A stretch of 64,000 nucleotides of DNA from Ottowia flava (GCF_008017535.1 NZ_VRUA01000001.1:409436-473435), one strand, 5' to 3'. Counted from the first letter of the stretch, positions 1-9,988 are shown. Numbers and translations are program-made. Notes: a model not told the origin generated them from the letters alone.

Positions 1-490
1 TGGCCGAGATCGCAATCGCCTCACTGGCATCGATGCCGATCACATCCTCGATCTCGGACTTGGCGGTCTCCGGGTCGGCTTGCGGCAGATCCATCTTGTT
101 CAGGACGGGCAGCACCTCTACACCCAACTCCAGTGCGGTGTAGCAGTTCGCCACCGTCTGCGCTTCGACACCTTGTGACGCATCAACCACCAGCAATGCA
201 CCCTCGCATGCCGAAAGCGAACGACTCACCTCGTAGCTGAAGTCGACGTGACCCGGCGTGTCGATCAGGTTGAGGTTGTAGACCTTGCCGTCGCGCGCCT
301 TGTACTGCAGCGCGGCGGTCTGCGCCTTGATGGTTATCCCCCGCTCTTTTTCGATGTCCATCGAATCGAGCACCTGCTCGCTCATCTCTCGATCGCTCAA
401 GCCGCCGCAACGCGAGATCAGTCGGTCCGCCAACGTGGACTTGCCGTGATCGATATGCGCAATGATTGAAAAATTTCTGATGTGATCCAT
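1..490 (-). CDS. lepA: Elongation factor 4 (LepA), N-terminal part, cut by left window edge
   Basis: Ribosome-associated translational GTPase that back-translocates stalled ribosomes. About 163 N-terminal residues are present, starting [19 protein letters not shown], with the P-loop AHIDHGKST, the G3 motif DTPGH and the G4 motif NKMD in order. The frame runs off the window at base 1 just as the G5 region begins (AISA). The ATG at 488-490 is the standard LepA start. It follows mucD on the same strand after a 466-bp gap that contains a strong intrinsic terminator ending 45 bp upstream. Confidence 0.96.
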   Translation of the reverse strand, partial: MDHIRNFSIIAHIDHGKSTLADRLISRCGGLSDREMSEQVLDSMDIEKERGITIKAQTAALQYKARDGKVYNLNLIDTPGHVDFSYEVSRSLSACEGALLVVDASQGVEAQTVANCYTALELGVEVLPVLNKMDLPQADPETAKSEIEDVIGIDASEAIAISA

Positions 491-534
491 CAACGAGAGC
501 CGGCAAGTGATTGAGTTACTGAGCGATGCACATG

Positions 535-567
535 AAAAAGGGGCGCGCCAGTAGTGTGACGCGCCCC
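535..567 (-). terminator. Rho-independent terminator between mucD and lepA
   Basis: Perfect 8-bp GC stem (GGGGCGCG at 540-547 with CGCGCCCC at 560-567), a 12-nt loop, and a run of five T on the minus strand (535-539). It reads in the direction of mucD transcription and lies 45 bp before the lepA start. I cannot see a promoter between it and lepA, so it may act as an attenuator, or as the 3' end of a short RNA started near 600. Confidence 0.7.
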
Positions 568-911
568 GAACCAACAATCTATGGCAACTGCGATAGTTGG
601 AACTCCATTGTAGGCAAAAAGGGGAGCGACTTGGGGCCGAATCGTCGCCAAATACCTGCGTTGCACCTCGACAACGAAAAATTCTTCACAGGTTATCAAC
701 AGGTCATTCCTGACACCTGTTCTTTTCGACGAATCGAGCAGCAAGACTCTTTTTCTGCAGCGGAAAAGGCGTGAATGGGGCCAGAAAGCAAGCCATTCAT
801 ATACTGATTTGCACCCAATTTCGGGCCCAATTCTATCAAAACAAGTATGTGCCCCTCAGCTGAGCAACGCTCGGGCCCGGCAGTACGTTACCTGCACGAG
901 AGCCCGAAATG

Positions 912-940
912 CCCTCCCGCAGCGTTCCCAGACGGGAGGG
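912..940. terminator. Hairpin just downstream of mucD
   Basis: CCCTCCCG (912-919) pairs with CGGGAGGG (933-940) across a 13-nt loop, 17 bp after the mucD stop. No U-tract follows on the minus strand, so this is an RNA-stabilising or Rho-assisted 3' hairpin rather than a textbook terminator. Confidence 0.4.
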
Positions 941-956
941 ATTAGCGGGTCAGCGC

Positions 957-2441
957 TTATCTTGCCGGACGTACCAGCACGAACTGCACCAGTTCACCTC
1001 GCTGGATCAGCATGTTGACCGGCTTGCCGCGATCGGCCTTGGCGACGGCCGCCTCGAATTCCCGCACGTTATGAATCTCGACGTTCGCGACGGACAGGAT
1101 GACATCTCCTTCGCGCAGACCCGCCCGAGCAGCCGCGTCGGCCGCCGACTCCACACGCACGCCCCGCTTGACCTTCAGTTCACGCTTTTGCGCATCGCTC
1201 AGATCGGTCACGGTAACGCCCAATGCTTGGACGGCACCTTGCGCCTTCGGTGCCTCGCTGCCACGCGGGCTGGGTCGGCGAGCCGACGCCTGCTCAGCCT
1301 CGAGTTCAGCAATGGTGATGCTCAGATCGCGGCTTTGGCCTCGACGGAACACCGTGATCGTGCTCTTGGTCCCTGGCTTGGTGTTGCCCACCATCCGCGG
1401 CAGGTCTGACGCCTTGTCGATGGTCTTGCCTTCGAAGCGCGTGATGATGTCACCCGCTTCGACACCTGCCTTTTCTGCCGGTGAGCCGCTTTCCACGTTG
1501 CGCACCAGTGCACCCTGCGGTTTGCCCAGGCCAATGGACTCGGCCACTTCCTTTGTGACCTGATCGATCTGCACACCGACGCGTCCGCGCGTCACTCTGC
1601 CCGAGGCACGCAGTTGCTCGCTGACGCGCATGGCCTCGTCGATCGGGATCGCGAAGGATATGCCCATGAAGCCACCGGAGCGCGAATAGATCTGGCTGTT
1701 GATGCCCACCACTTCGCCGCGCATATTGATAAGCGGCCCGCCTGAGTTGCCGGGATTCACGGCCACATCGGTCTGAATGAAGGGCAGGTAGTCACCCGTG
1801 TCGCGCTGCTTGGCGCTGACGATGCCGGCCGTCACGCTGTTCTCCAATCCAAAGGGAGATCCAATGGCCATCACCCATTCACCCACGCGCAGCTTGTTCA
1901 CGTCACCCACCTTGACGGACGGCAGGCCGGTGGCGTCGATCTTCACCACCGCCACATCGGTGCGCTTGTCGGCGCCAACGATCTTGGCCTTGAATTCGCG
2001 CTTGTCGGGCAGCGTCACCAGAACCTCGTCGGCCCCGTCCACCACATGCGCGTTGGTCATGACGAAGCCGTCGGGGGAAATGATGAAGCCCGAGCCAACG
2101 CCGCGCGGCACCTCCTGGTCCGGCTGAGGTGCCGGCCGATTCTGGCGCGGCCCCTGGCGAGGGACATTCGGCATAGGGATACCGAAGAAACGTCGGAAGA
2201 ATTCCTGCATTTCCTCGTCGCTGGCCCCGCCCGGGTTGCCGCCGCGCACCCGTTCCATGGTACGGATATTGACCACCGCAGGCCCCACGTGATCCACAAG
2301 ATCCGTGAAGTCGGGCAGGCCTCGCACGGACGGGGCATTGCCCGACTGCGCCAGCGCTGCCGGAGGCAAGAGCGCAGCGCCCACCGCAAACAAGGGAACG
2401 GCCAATGCGGAAACGCCCGCTTTCTTGATCTGGATAAGCAT
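957..2441 (-). CDS. mucD: Periplasmic serine protease of the DegP/DegQ/MucD (HtrA) family
   Basis: Envelope quality-control protease, 494 residues. It has a signal peptide ending ALAQ near residue 32. The trypsin-like domain carries the triad His132 (TNAHVV), Asp162 (RTDVAVVKI) and Ser233 (GNSGGPL). Two PDZ domains follow (about 285-385 and 400-490). The start at 2441 gives a clean signal peptide; an upstream in-frame start at 2492 would add 17 non-signal-like residues. It is the last gene of rpoE-rseA-rseB-mucD, the usual sigma-E/AlgU arrangement. Family naming varies (Do, DegQ, MucD); context favours MucD. Confidence 0.94.
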   Translation of the reverse strand: MLIQIKKAGVSALAVPLFAVGAALLPPAALAQSGNAPSVRGLPDFTDLVDHVGPAVVNIRTMERVRGGNPGGASDEEMQEFFRRFFGIPMPNVPRQGPRQNRPAPQPDQEVPRGVGSGFIISPDGFVMTNAHVVDGADEVLVTLPDKREFKAKIVGADKRTDVAVVKIDATGLPSVKVGDVNKLRVGEWVMAIGSPFGLENSVTAGIVSAKQRDTGDYLPFIQTDVAVNPGNSGGPLINMRGEVVGINSQIYSRSGGFMGISFAIPIDEAMRVSEQLRASGRVTRGRVGVQIDQVTKEVAESIGLGKPQGALVRNVESGSPAEKAGVEAGDIITRFEGKTIDKASDLPRMVGNTKPGTKSTITVFRRGQSRDLSITIAELEAEQASARRPSPRGSEAPKAQGAVQALGVTVTDLSDAQKRELKVKRGVRVESAADAAARAGLREGDVILSVANVEIHNVREFEAAVAKADRGKPVNMLIQRGELVQFVLVRPAR

Positions 2442-2519
2442 GTTGGTCAATCCGGAAAACAAAAGGGATGGATCAAATCGATCCGCACGCATGCCATTTG
2501 GCCGCCAAGCGGCGTCCGC

Positions 2520-3623
2520 TCAGGGCTTGCGCTGGAGTCGGGAAACCAGGGCTTTCAGCGTAGCAGGCGGCACTTCGCCCACGGCTGTCACCCACCACGG
2601 GCCGCTCGCGTCCGGCAGCCGCTGGGTCAAGGTATGGGTTGCGCCCATGGCAACCACGCCTTCAGAGGGGTGACGCCTCGCATCGAAGGCCTCCATGAAC
2701 AGCGATACAGTCGCCAGGCCATCCGAGAAGATCCACTGCACGACACCGCCGCCGGCGTCCGTTCCATGCCGGTAGCAGCTTTGTGAACTGAAGCCTGGCA
2801 CCTCGCCCGACAGCGTCCAACCCTCTGCAGCGGCGCTGGTCGGCGTGCGATGCGGTTTTTCTACCTTGTAACCCTCGGTGCGCTCCATCATGCGCGTGAG
2901 CTTGACGGCCTGCACCGGCGCGTTGAGTTGGAGCTCCGAGAACGCCGACTGCTCCAGCACCCGGCCCTTGCCGTCCAGTGTTTGCGTCTTGATGACCAGG
3001 CCGGTATTGCGCTCGCTCCAGATTCGGTAGCCATAGCGCAATTCGTCGTGCGGCCTGAGGTAGACCACATCGGCGTCGAAGCCCGCCACCCTGCTCTGGC
3101 CAAGTTCCTTGGCGGCGTAATGATCCGCCATCGACGCCGAACTGCTTGAGGTCAGCAGGTTCGGAAAGGCGCCACCTGCATCCCGCCGATCGGAAACCGC
3201 CACGCGCGCCTGCGGAAAGAAGGTCACCACCGATTGGTTGCGGCGGAATATCGTCCGCGGCACACCCGAAAGCGCTTCCACCCGTTCGATCTGCACATCG
3301 CCCTCGCAGACGTGCCAGATCCGAGCGCTCGACATGGCGCCCGTGGCCGAGGTCACGACGAAGGTGCCAATGAATGAAGGAATCCGGGATGCCTGTTCCA
3401 GCCGGACCAGCCATTCCGCAACACTGCGCTCGGGCGGCCCCATGCGGACAGCCGTTGATTCAGGTTCGGATGCCGCCGGCACGCCTTGCGCCATGGCGAT
3501 ACCGACGACCCCGCCAGCCCAGCACGCGAGCGCGGCACCGCGAAGGCGCCTTTTCCAACCGCGCCAAGCAGCCGCCGGCAGATGCGCAGGTCCGCGGCGA
3601 ACGCTCACGCTCCCGCGATTCAA
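2520..3623 (-). CDS. rseB: Sigma-E factor regulatory protein RseB/MucB
   Basis: Periplasmic negative regulator that binds the anti-sigma factor and senses mislocalised lipoprotein or LPS. 367 residues with an N-terminal signal region (ALACWAGGVVGIAMAQG) and the MucB/RseB double domain. The likely start is a TTG at 3621-3623 that overlaps the rseA stop (TTGA), giving translational coupling; a GTG five codons further in is an alternative. It sits between rseA and mucD on one transcript. Confidence 0.92.
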   Translation of the reverse strand: MNRGSVSVRRGPAHLPAAAWRGWKRRLRGAALACWAGGVVGIAMAQGVPAASEPESTAVRMGPPERSVAEWLVRLEQASRIPSFIGTFVVTSATGAMSSARIWHVCEGDVQIERVEALSGVPRTIFRRNQSVVTFFPQARVAVSDRRDAGGAFPNLLTSSSSASMADHYAAKELGQSRVAGFDADVVYLRPHDELRYGYRIWSERNTGLVIKTQTLDGKGRVLEQSAFSELQLNAPVQAVKLTRMMERTEGYKVEKPHRTPTSAAAEGWTLSGEVPGFSSQSCYRHGTDAGGGVVQWIFSDGLATVSLFMEAFDARRHPSEGVVAMGATHTLTQRLPDASGPWWVTAVGEVPPATLKALVSRLQRKP

Positions 3624-4306
3624 CGCCCGTGCCCTTCGAAGGTGGCGTTGCGCAGGAAGCCCGAAGCGCCGCCCAAGGTAGCGATGCCAGTGGCTTGGCG
3701 GTGGGCCGCCAGCAACTCATCCAAGCGGGCGTCGCGCAGCATCACGGGTTGCCCGACCTCGGGATCGTGCGCTGCCGATGCGGGTGCCACCGGCGAGGCC
3801 ACGGCCAGCACTTGCGCCGAGCCTTGCTGGGGCGCAACGTTCTGCGCCAGATGCGGGCCGGCACCGCTTTGAGGACCCGCCCCAGACACCATGCTCCAGC
3901 CCACTGCTGCGACAGCGGCAAACGACGCCAGGCCAGCCACCATCTTCCAGCGAAACACGCCATCGTTCGCGGCGGGTCTCTCAACGTAGGAACTGTGCTC
4001 CACCGGCTGTTCAATCACCGGCGTCATGGATTCGCTGGCGATGGCGGCGAGCACCCGCCCTGGAAGCAGATGGTCGCGTCCGTGCTGAGCCAAATCAGGG
4101 GATCGGAGCACGTCCCCAATCAGGTGGTAGAGCTGCCAGCAGCCGACGGCTCCATCACCATCGTGGCTGCTGGAGCCGATCACCGCCTCCAACTCATTCC
4201 CGGGAAGCTGCCCGTCCATCAGGGCGGACACCCGCTCTGCGCTCCATTGAACTTTGACCTGCGTTTGCATCACGATCACCGCTTCGACTTGTCGATCCTG
4301 TTCCAT
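3620..4306 (-). CDS. rseA: Anti-sigma-E factor RseA/MucA
   Basis: Inner-membrane anti-sigma factor. The start MEQDRQVEAV at 4306 lies 2 bp after the rpoE stop and gives 228 residues; an internal ATG at 4270 is possible. The cytoplasmic N-terminal domain has the family signature ERVSALMDGQL, and a single membrane segment (VAGLASFAAVAAVGW) precedes a periplasmic tail. The frame stays open further upstream but only over rpoE in another frame. Confidence 0.9.
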   Translation of the reverse strand: MEQDRQVEAVIVMQTQVKVQWSAERVSALMDGQLPGNELEAVIGSSSHDGDGAVGCWQLYHLIGDVLRSPDLAQHGRDHLLPGRVLAAIASESMTPVIEQPVEHSSYVERPAANDGVFRWKMVAGLASFAAVAAVGWSMVSGAGPQSGAGPHLAQNVAPQQGSAQVLAVASPVAPASAAHDPEVGQPVMLRDARLDELLAAHRQATGIATLGGASGFLRNATFEGHGR

Positions 4307-4308
4307 GC

Positions 4309-4941
4309 TCACCAGCGTTTGCCGGTCTGGTGGCTCAGCAGAGGCCTGACCCGGGCGGAAATCGCTTCGCGCGCCCGGAAAATGCGTGACCGCACGGTGC
4401 CGATAGGGCAATTCATGGCTTCTGCAATCTCTTCATAGCTCATGCCTTCAATCTCGCGCAGCGTGACGGCCTGGCGCAGATCTTCGGGCAACGCTTCCAT
4501 GGCGGCGTTCACAGCGGCGGCAATTTCACGGGCCGCCAACTCCGATTCCGGCGTGGATTCCGAGGTTAGTTCGTTCTCGCGCCGGGAAGTTTCATCGTCG
4601 TCATCGCTCGACTTCAGTGCCGCTTCGACCACCACCGGGTCGCGCTTCAATTCCAGCAGCGATTTCTTGGCCGTGTTCACCGCGATCCGGTACAGCCAAG
4701 TGTAGAACTGGGCGTCGCCGCGGAACTGGTGCAGCGCCTTCCAGGCGCGGATGAAAGTCTCCTGCGCGATGTCCGGCACCAGGTCCACGTCGCGCACCAT
4801 GCGGCCGATAAGCCGTTCGATCCGGCGCTGGTACTTGATCACCAGCAACTCGTAGGCGCGGTGGTCGCCCGCCGCCGCACGCTCGACCAGCTGGGCGTCA
4901 CTGTCGGAAGCTTGGGGAGGGGCAGCGGATGTTGCGGACAC
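4309..4941 (-). CDS. rpoE: RNA polymerase sigma-E (AlgU/RpoE-type ECF) factor
   Basis: Extracytoplasmic-stress sigma factor. Sigma-2 (QLVERAAAGD.. DIAQETFIRAW) and sigma-4 (LREIEGMSYEEIAEAM, GTVRSRIFRARE) are clear. No ATG begins the conserved part; a GTG at 4941 gives 210 residues and a TTG at 4947 is an alternative. Further N-terminal extension would run antiparallel-free over the upstream membrane-protein gene and is rejected. First gene of the rpoE-rseA-rseB-mucD cassette. Confidence 0.93.
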   Translation of the reverse strand: MSATSAAPPQASDSDAQLVERAAAGDHRAYELLVIKYQRRIERLIGRMVRDVDLVPDIAQETFIRAWKALHQFRGDAQFYTWLYRIAVNTAKKSLLELKRDPVVVEAALKSSDDDDETSRRENELTSESTPESELAAREIAAAVNAAMEALPEDLRQAVTLREIEGMSYEEIAEAMNCPIGTVRSRIFRAREAISARVRPLLSHQTGKRW

Positions 4942-4976
4942 AAACAAGGACGTTGAAACGACGACGCGCCTGATGC

Positions 4977-5483
4977 TCAGGCGCGCGGACTCACCATGGC
5001 CAGCGGATCGGGGGCCGGGCGAGAGGGTTTTGAATATAGCGCACAGCGCAGCAGGTGCCAGCGCGTGGGGTCGGCTGCACGTTCGACCCAGAGCCACTGC
5101 GCCCGGCGGGCGCCCTGGGCTCGCCATCGCAGCAGCAGGCTGCGCTGAAGGTCCAGACGGACATCCATGCGCCCAGGCCCCGTGCCGAAGGTGCCAGCAG
5201 CCGCTGGGCCCTCTTCCAGCCACCAATCGGCGCCGTCCCAGCGGAGGCTGGAAGCAGCCTGCTGCATGCGCCAGAACTGTCGGAGGGCGCCACCTGCACC
5301 GAGCCAGGCGAACACGCAGATTACTATTGAAACAATAGCTGCCTGCGCAGGCCCATCTAGCGCCAGAGCCCAAAAAAGCATCCAAACCACAGGGATCGCG
5401 CTCAAAGCCCATAGCCCCCACAGAACCAGCGACAGCGAAGCGCGTCGGCCCAGCGGGTAGGTCACTGTGGGAGCGTGGTGCAT
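4977..5483 (-). CDS. Small inner-membrane protein, YgfX-like
   Basis: 168 residues from the ATG at 5483. Two adjacent hydrophobic helices (about residues 15-35 and 42-62) are followed by a Trp-rich soluble part containing RWDG.DWWLEE and WHLLRCALY. This topology and Trp pattern resemble the YgfX/CptA family, but the assignment is inferred by eye. It lies between fabF and rpoE on the same strand. Part of the second membrane helix is encoded by a dispersed repeat copy (5321-5378) lying antisense. Confidence 0.7.
   Translation of the reverse strand: MHHAPTVTYPLGRRASLSLVLWGLWALSAIPVVWMLFWALALDGPAQAAIVSIVICVFAWLGAGGALRQFWRMQQAASSLRWDGADWWLEEGPAAAGTFGTGPGRMDVRLDLQRSLLLRWRAQGARRAQWLWVERAADPTRWHLLRCALYSKPSRPAPDPLAMVSPRA
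5321..5378 (+). repeat. Dispersed TAGCTG-N2-GCGCA repeat, copy 1 (inside a gene)
   Basis: Contains the inverted arms CTATTG/CAATAG, the core TAGCTGCCTGCGCAGG and a 3' A/T tract. It lies antisense within the YgfX-like gene and is read through in frame, encoding part of the hydrophobic segment around ALALDGPAQAAIVSIV. Confidence 0.75.
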
Positions 5484-5562
5484 GCCCGGAAGCCCCTGCA
5501 AGCCTTAAAACGAACGGCCGCAAAGCGGCCGTGGACGGAGACCTGGCGGGTGACAGCGAGAC

Positions 5563-6807
5563 TCAAACGCGCTTGAACACCAGGGCGCCGTTGGTGCCGC
5601 CGAAGCCGTAGTTGTTCTTCAGCGCGTAGTCAAAGCTCAGGTCGCGCGCGGTATTGGCGCAGTAGTCCAGGTCGCAGCCCTCGCCCGGCGTGCCGAGGTT
5701 GATGGTCGGCGGCACCTTCTGGTCGCGCAGCGCCAAAATGGTGTAGACGCTTTCCACCCCGCCAGCGCCACCCAGCAGGTGGCCGGTCATCGACTTGGTG
5801 GAGCTCACAACGACCGACTTGGCGTGGTCGCCCAGCGCGGCCTTGATGGCGTTGGTCTCGTTCACGTCGCCCAGCGGCGTGGACGTGCCGTGCGCGTTGA
5901 CGTAGCCGATGGCGTCCGGGTTCAGCCCGGCGTTGCGCAGCGCGCCCTGCATGGCGCGGCGCGGGCCGTCCAGGTTGGGCGCGGTCATGTGGCCAGCGTC
6001 GGCACTCATGCCGAAACCCACCAGTTCGGCGTAAATGGTGGCGCCGCGCCGCTTGGCGTGCTCGTATTCCTCGAGCACCACCACGCCAGCGCCCTCGCCC
6101 AGCACGAAGCCGTCGCGCTCGGCGTCCCAGGGGCGCGAAGCGGCCTGAGGGTCGTCGTTGCGGGTGGACAGCGCACGCATGGCGGCAAAACCGCCGATGC
6201 CCAGCGGGCATACGGTGGCTTCGGCGCCGCCGGCGACCATCACGTCGGCGTCGCCGTATTCAATCAGGCGACCGGCTTCACCAATGCAGTGCAGCCCGGT
6301 CGTGCAAGCGGTGGCGATGGACAGGTTCGGCCCCTTGAAGCCAAACTTCATCGACACGTGCCCGGCGACCATGTTGACGATGGAAGCAGGGACGAAAAAG
6401 GGGGAGATGCGGCGCGGCCCGCGCGACATCCATTCACCGTGCGTCTCCTCGATCATCGGCAAGCCGCCGATGCCCGAACCGATGACACAGCCGATTCTCT
6501 CGGCCAGGGCTTCATCCAGCGACTCGCCCGAAGGCAGCCCGGCATCCTGCACCGCCTGCGCGGCGGCCACGATCCCGTAATGGATGAAGGTATCCATGGT
6601 GCGCAATTCCTTCGTCGAGATGTACGGCGAAAGATCTAGCCCACGCACTTCGCCCGCAATGCGGCACGCGAAGGCGCTGGCGTCAAAGCGCGTGATGGCA
6701 TCAATGCCCGAACGTCCGGCCAGGATGTTGGCCCAGTTCTCTGCCACCGTGTTGCCCACGGGGCTGACGCAACCTAAACCAGTAACAACAACACGGCGTC
6801 GGGTCAT
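5563..6807 (-). CDS. fabF: Beta-ketoacyl-ACP synthase II
   Basis: Condenses malonyl-ACP with acyl-ACP in fatty-acid elongation. 414 residues, normal length. Thiolase fold with active Cys168 (ATACTTGLH) and the two catalytic His motifs [11 protein letters not shown] and [11 protein letters not shown] at 6807 begins [16 protein letters not shown]. The gene starts 6 bp after acpP. Confidence 0.97.
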   Translation of the reverse strand: MTRRRVVVTGLGCVSPVGNTVAENWANILAGRSGIDAITRFDASAFACRIAGEVRGLDLSPYISTKELRTMDTFIHYGIVAAAQAVQDAGLPSGESLDEALAERIGCVIGSGIGGLPMIEETHGEWMSRGPRRISPFFVPASIVNMVAGHVSMKFGFKGPNLSIATACTTGLHCIGEAGRLIEYGDADVMVAGGAEATVCPLGIGGFAAMRALSTRNDDPQAASRPWDAERDGFVLGEGAGVVVLEEYEHAKRRGATIYAELVGFGMSADAGHMTAPNLDGPRRAMQGALRNAGLNPDAIGYVNAHGTSTPLGDVNETNAIKAALGDHAKSVVVSSTKSMTGHLLGGAGGVESVYTILALRDQKVPPTINLGTPGEGCDLDYCANTARDLSFDYALKNNYGFGGTNGALVFKRV

Positions 6808-6813
6808 TCGCGA

Positions 6814-7059
<246 letters not shown>

Positions 7060-7140
7060 CTAAGGGTGATGAAAAACGGGGATTTTACCCGTGCTTACAG
7101 CGGCTTTCGGCCGCAAGGCATACACGGGCGCTAAGTGGCC

Positions 7141-7890
7141 TCAGGCCATGAACATGCCACCGTTGACGTGCAGTTCCTGCCCTGTCACATAGGCGGCCTG
7201 GGGGCTCGCCAGGTAGGCCACCGCATGCGCGATGTCCGCTGGCTCACCCAGCCGGCCCAGAGGAATCTGGGCCGTCAGGGATTTCTGTTGGTCGTCCGAC
7301 AGCACCGCCGTCATGTCGGTGGCGATGAAGCCCGGTGCGACGCAATTGACGGTGATGTTGCGGCTGCCCAGCTCGCGCGCCAGCGCGCGCGTCATGCCGG
7401 CCACGCCGGCCTTGGCGGCGGCGTAATTGGCCTGTCCGGGGTTGCCGGAGGCGCCGACCACGCTGGTGATGTTGACGATGCGGCCTTGGCGCTGCTTCAT
7501 CATCGGGCGCATCACGGCGCGGCACATGCGGAAGACGGCCTTGAGGTTGGTGTCCAGCACCGCGTCCCAGTCTTCGTCCTTCAGGCGCATGGCCAGCATG
7601 TCGCGGGTGATGCCGGCGTTGTTGACCAGCACGTGCAGCGCGCCGTGGGTCTTGACGATGTCATCGATCAGCGCTTCGGCGGCGGCGGCGTCGTTCACGT
7701 CCAGCCGGGCGCCACGGCTAGCGCCCTGGCCGGCCAGCGCAGCGCTGATCTTTTCAGCTCCGGCGTCGGATGTGGCGGTGCCGATCACCGTCATGCCGCG
7801 CGCGGCCAGCTCTTGCGCGATCGCTGCACCAATGCCGCGCGACGCGCCGGTCACCAGAGCCACTTGCCCTGCCATGCCCTTGTCTGACAT
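7141..7890 (-). CDS. fabG: 3-oxoacyl-ACP reductase
   Basis: NADPH-dependent short-chain dehydrogenase of fatty-acid elongation, 249 residues. Cofactor motif TGASRGIG and the Ser143-Tyr156-Lys160 triad (YAAAK) are present. The ATG at 7890 is preceded by an AGGAG about 11 nt upstream. A longer in-frame extension covers the end of fabD and is rejected. Confidence 0.97.
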   Translation of the reverse strand: MSDKGMAGQVALVTGASRGIGAAIAQELAARGMTVIGTATSDAGAEKISAALAGQGASRGARLDVNDAAAAEALIDDIVKTHGALHVLVNNAGITRDMLAMRLKDEDWDAVLDTNLKAVFRMCRAVMRPMMKQRQGRIVNITSVVGASGNPGQANYAAAKAGVAGMTRALARELGSRNITVNCVAPGFIATDMTAVLSDDQQKSLTAQIPLGRLGEPADIAHAVAYLASPQAAYVTGQELHVNGGMFMA

Positions 7891-7928
7891 ACCTTGGTTC
7901 TCTCCTGATCTGGCTGGCGCTGGGCCGC

Positions 7929-8888
7929 TCACGCAGTCTGCTCGACCACCGTCTTGGCCTCGGCCAACGTGGCCGGATCGTACATGGCTACGCCCATCAG
8001 CTCCGCGTCGATGCGCTTGGTCATGCCCGCCAGCACCTTGCCGGGGCCGCATTCGACCACCGTGCGCAAGCCCATGGCCTTGATTTTCTGGATGCATTCG
8101 ACCCAGCGCACCGGGCCAAACGCCTGGCGATACAGCGCGTCGCGGATGCGCTGCGGGTCGGATTCGATCGCCACGTCGATGTTGTTGACCACGGGGATTT
8201 TGGGTTCGGCCAGCGCCACACCGTCCAGCGCGACCTTCAGCTTCTCGGCCGCGGGCTTCATCAGGCTGGAATGGAAGGGCGCCGACACCGGTAGTGGCAG
8301 CGCGCGCTTGGCACCCATGCCTTTGAGCACTTCGCAGGCCTTGTCGACCGCGGCCTTGGTGCCGGCAATCACGGTTTGCACCGGATCGTTGAAATTGACC
8401 GCTTCCACGATCTCAGTGCCGTTTTCGCCCATAGCCTTACATACATCTGCGCAACCAGCTATCACTTTTGCAGCATCCAGGCCGAGGATCGCTGCCATGG
8501 CGCCGGTGCCCACGGGCACAGCTTCCTGCATGGCAGCAGCGCGCAGGCGCACCAGAGGCACGGCATCGGCCAGGCTCAGCGCCTCGGCTGCGACCAGGGC
8601 GGAATACTCGCCCAGCGAATGGCCGGCGACGGCCGCTGGCAGGGCACCGCCCTCGGCCAGCCAGGCGCGCCAGCAGGCCACGCCCGCCACCAGCATCACC
8701 GGCTGGGTGTTGGTGGTCAGCGCCAGCGCTTCCTTGGGGCCGGCCTGGATCAGCGCACCCACGTCTTCGCCCAGCGCGTCCGACGCTTCCTGCAGCGTGG
8801 CGCGCACGGCCGGGTGGTCACCCCAGGCGTCCAGCATGCCGACCGCTTGAGAGCCCTGGCCAGGAAAGACGAATGCAACGGGTTTCAT
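7929..8888 (-). CDS. fabD: Malonyl-CoA:ACP transacylase
   Basis: Loads malonyl groups on ACP. 319 residues; nucleophile Ser91 in GHSLGEYSAL, N-terminal FVFPGQGSQ. ATG at 8888. A variable segment (KVIAGCADVCKAMGEN) coincides with an in-frame, sense-oriented copy of the dispersed repeat at 8431-8475, in a loop that is poorly conserved in the family. Part of the fabH-fabD-fabG-acpP-fabF cluster. Confidence 0.97.
   Translation of the reverse strand: MKPVAFVFPGQGSQAVGMLDAWGDHPAVRATLQEASDALGEDVGALIQAGPKEALALTTNTQPVMLVAGVACWRAWLAEGGALPAAVAGHSLGEYSALVAAEALSLADAVPLVRLRAAAMQEAVPVGTGAMAAILGLDAAKVIAGCADVCKAMGENGTEIVEAVNFNDPVQTVIAGTKAAVDKACEVLKGMGAKRALPLPVSAPFHSSLMKPAAEKLKVALDGVALAEPKIPVVNNIDVAIESDPQRIRDALYRQAFGPVRWVECIQKIKAMGLRTVVECGPGKVLAGMTKRIDAELMGVAMYDPATLAEAKTVVEQTA
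8431..8475 (-). repeat. Dispersed repeat, copy 2 (inside fabD)
   Basis: On the minus strand it reads GTGATAGCTGGTTGCGCAGA and then TAAGGCTATGG, matching the family core. It is in sense orientation and in frame within fabD. Confidence 0.65.
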
Positions 8889-8956
8889 GTCAATCAATGG
8901 AAAAAAGCCAAACAGCGCTGCCGGCGGGCGGTGAAGCCCACCACAGCGCGAAAAAA

Positions 8957-9937
8957 TCAAAAATTGAGCAGCACCGCGCCCCAGGTGAAGCCGCCGCCCA
9001 CGCCTTCCAGCAGCAGGGTCTGGCCTTTCTGGATCTGGCCACTGCGCACACCGTGGTCCAGCGCCAGCGGGATCGAGGCGGCCGAGGTGTTGCCGTGCTC
9101 GTGCACGGTGACGATGACTTTTTCCAGCGGCAGGTGCAGCTTCTTGGCCGTGCCCTGCATGATGCGGATGTTGGCCTGGTGCGGAATCAGCCAGTCGATG
9201 TCCGATTCCTGCTTGCCGGCCTTGGCCAGCACGGCGCGCGCCGCCTTGTCCAGCACGCCCACGGCCAGCTTGAACACGGCCTGGCCGTCCATCTTGAGCA
9301 GCGGGTCGCCCAGCACATCGCCGCCCGACACGTGCCCGGGCACGCACAGGATGTCGACGTACTTGCCGTCGGCGTGCAGGTCGGTGGCCAGGATGCCCGG
9401 CTGGTCGGACGCTTCCAGCACCACGGCGCCGGCGCCGTCGCCAAACAGCACGCAGGTGCCGCGGTCGTCCCAGTTGAGCAGGCGGCTGAAGACCTCGGCA
9501 CCGATCACCAGCACCTTGCTGGCCGTGCCGTTGGCGATCATCGCGTCGGCCACCGTGAGGGCGTAGACAAAGCCGCTGCACACAGCCTGCACGTCGAACA
9601 CCGGGCAGCCGGCGATACCCAACTTGTGCTGGACGATGGCGGCGGTGGACGGAAACACCATGTCCGGCGTGGACGTGGCGACGATGATCATGTCGATATC
9701 GCCCGGCTGCAGGCCGGCCGATTCGAGTGCGGCGCGGGCGGCGGGCACAGCCAATTCGCTGGCGGGCACGTCGGGGGCGGCAAAGTGGCGGGCGCGGATG
9801 CCGGTGCGCTCGACGATCCACTGGTCAGAAGTCTCGATGCCCCGTGCGGCCAGCTCCTGCACCAGGTCGTCGTTGCTGACGCGGCGCGGCGGCAGGTAGC
9901 TGCCGGTGCCGGCAATGCGAGAGTAGCGTCTGCTCAT
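8957..9937 (-). CDS. fabH: Beta-ketoacyl-ACP synthase III
   Basis: Starts fatty-acid chains from acetyl-CoA and malonyl-ACP. 326 residues with active Cys120 ([10 protein letters not shown]), the catalytic His in PHQANIRIM, and the downstream Asn in the [14 protein letters not shown] block. ATG at 9937. Lies between plsX and fabD. Confidence 0.97.
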   Translation of the reverse strand: MSRRYSRIAGTGSYLPPRRVSNDDLVQELAARGIETSDQWIVERTGIRARHFAAPDVPASELAVPAARAALESAGLQPGDIDMIIVATSTPDMVFPSTAAIVQHKLGIAGCPVFDVQAVCSGFVYALTVADAMIANGTASKVLVIGAEVFSRLLNWDDRGTCVLFGDGAGAVVLEASDQPGILATDLHADGKYVDILCVPGHVSGGDVLGDPLLKMDGQAVFKLAVGVLDKAARAVLAKAGKQESDIDWLIPHQANIRIMQGTAKKLHLPLEKVIVTVHEHGNTSAASIPLALDHGVRSGQIQKGQTLLLEGVGGGFTWGAVLLNF

Positions 9938-9988
9938 CTAAACCGATAGTGAAATGAAAAAAACGATCGTGCCAGGCGCGCCGGGCGC

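Larger units (their letters stand above)
491..956. other. 466-bp intergenic region between mucD and lepA
   Basis: No convincing coding frame was found on either strand. The region contains a GC-rich hairpin just after the mucD stop (912-940), a strong minus-strand intrinsic terminator (535-567), a minus-strand TACAAT hexamer at 607-612 without a good -35, and a DnaA-box-like TTATCAACA at 693-701. In related bacteria a small glutaredoxin-like gene often sits here; I see none. Confidence 0.6.

Noticed and set aside
693..701. DnaA-box-like TTATCAACA
   Set aside because: Single isolated near-match without dnaA, dnaN or other boxes; not an origin.
4309..5523. 404-residue version of RpoE
   Set aside because: The extra 190 residues lie over the YgfX-like gene in a different frame; ECF factors are about 200 residues.
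7929..9821. 630-residue frame that seems to fuse a long leader to FabD
   Set aside because: Leader runs through fabH in another frame and is Arg/Gly-rich; the fabD ATG at 8888 and the normal fabH gene explain the region.
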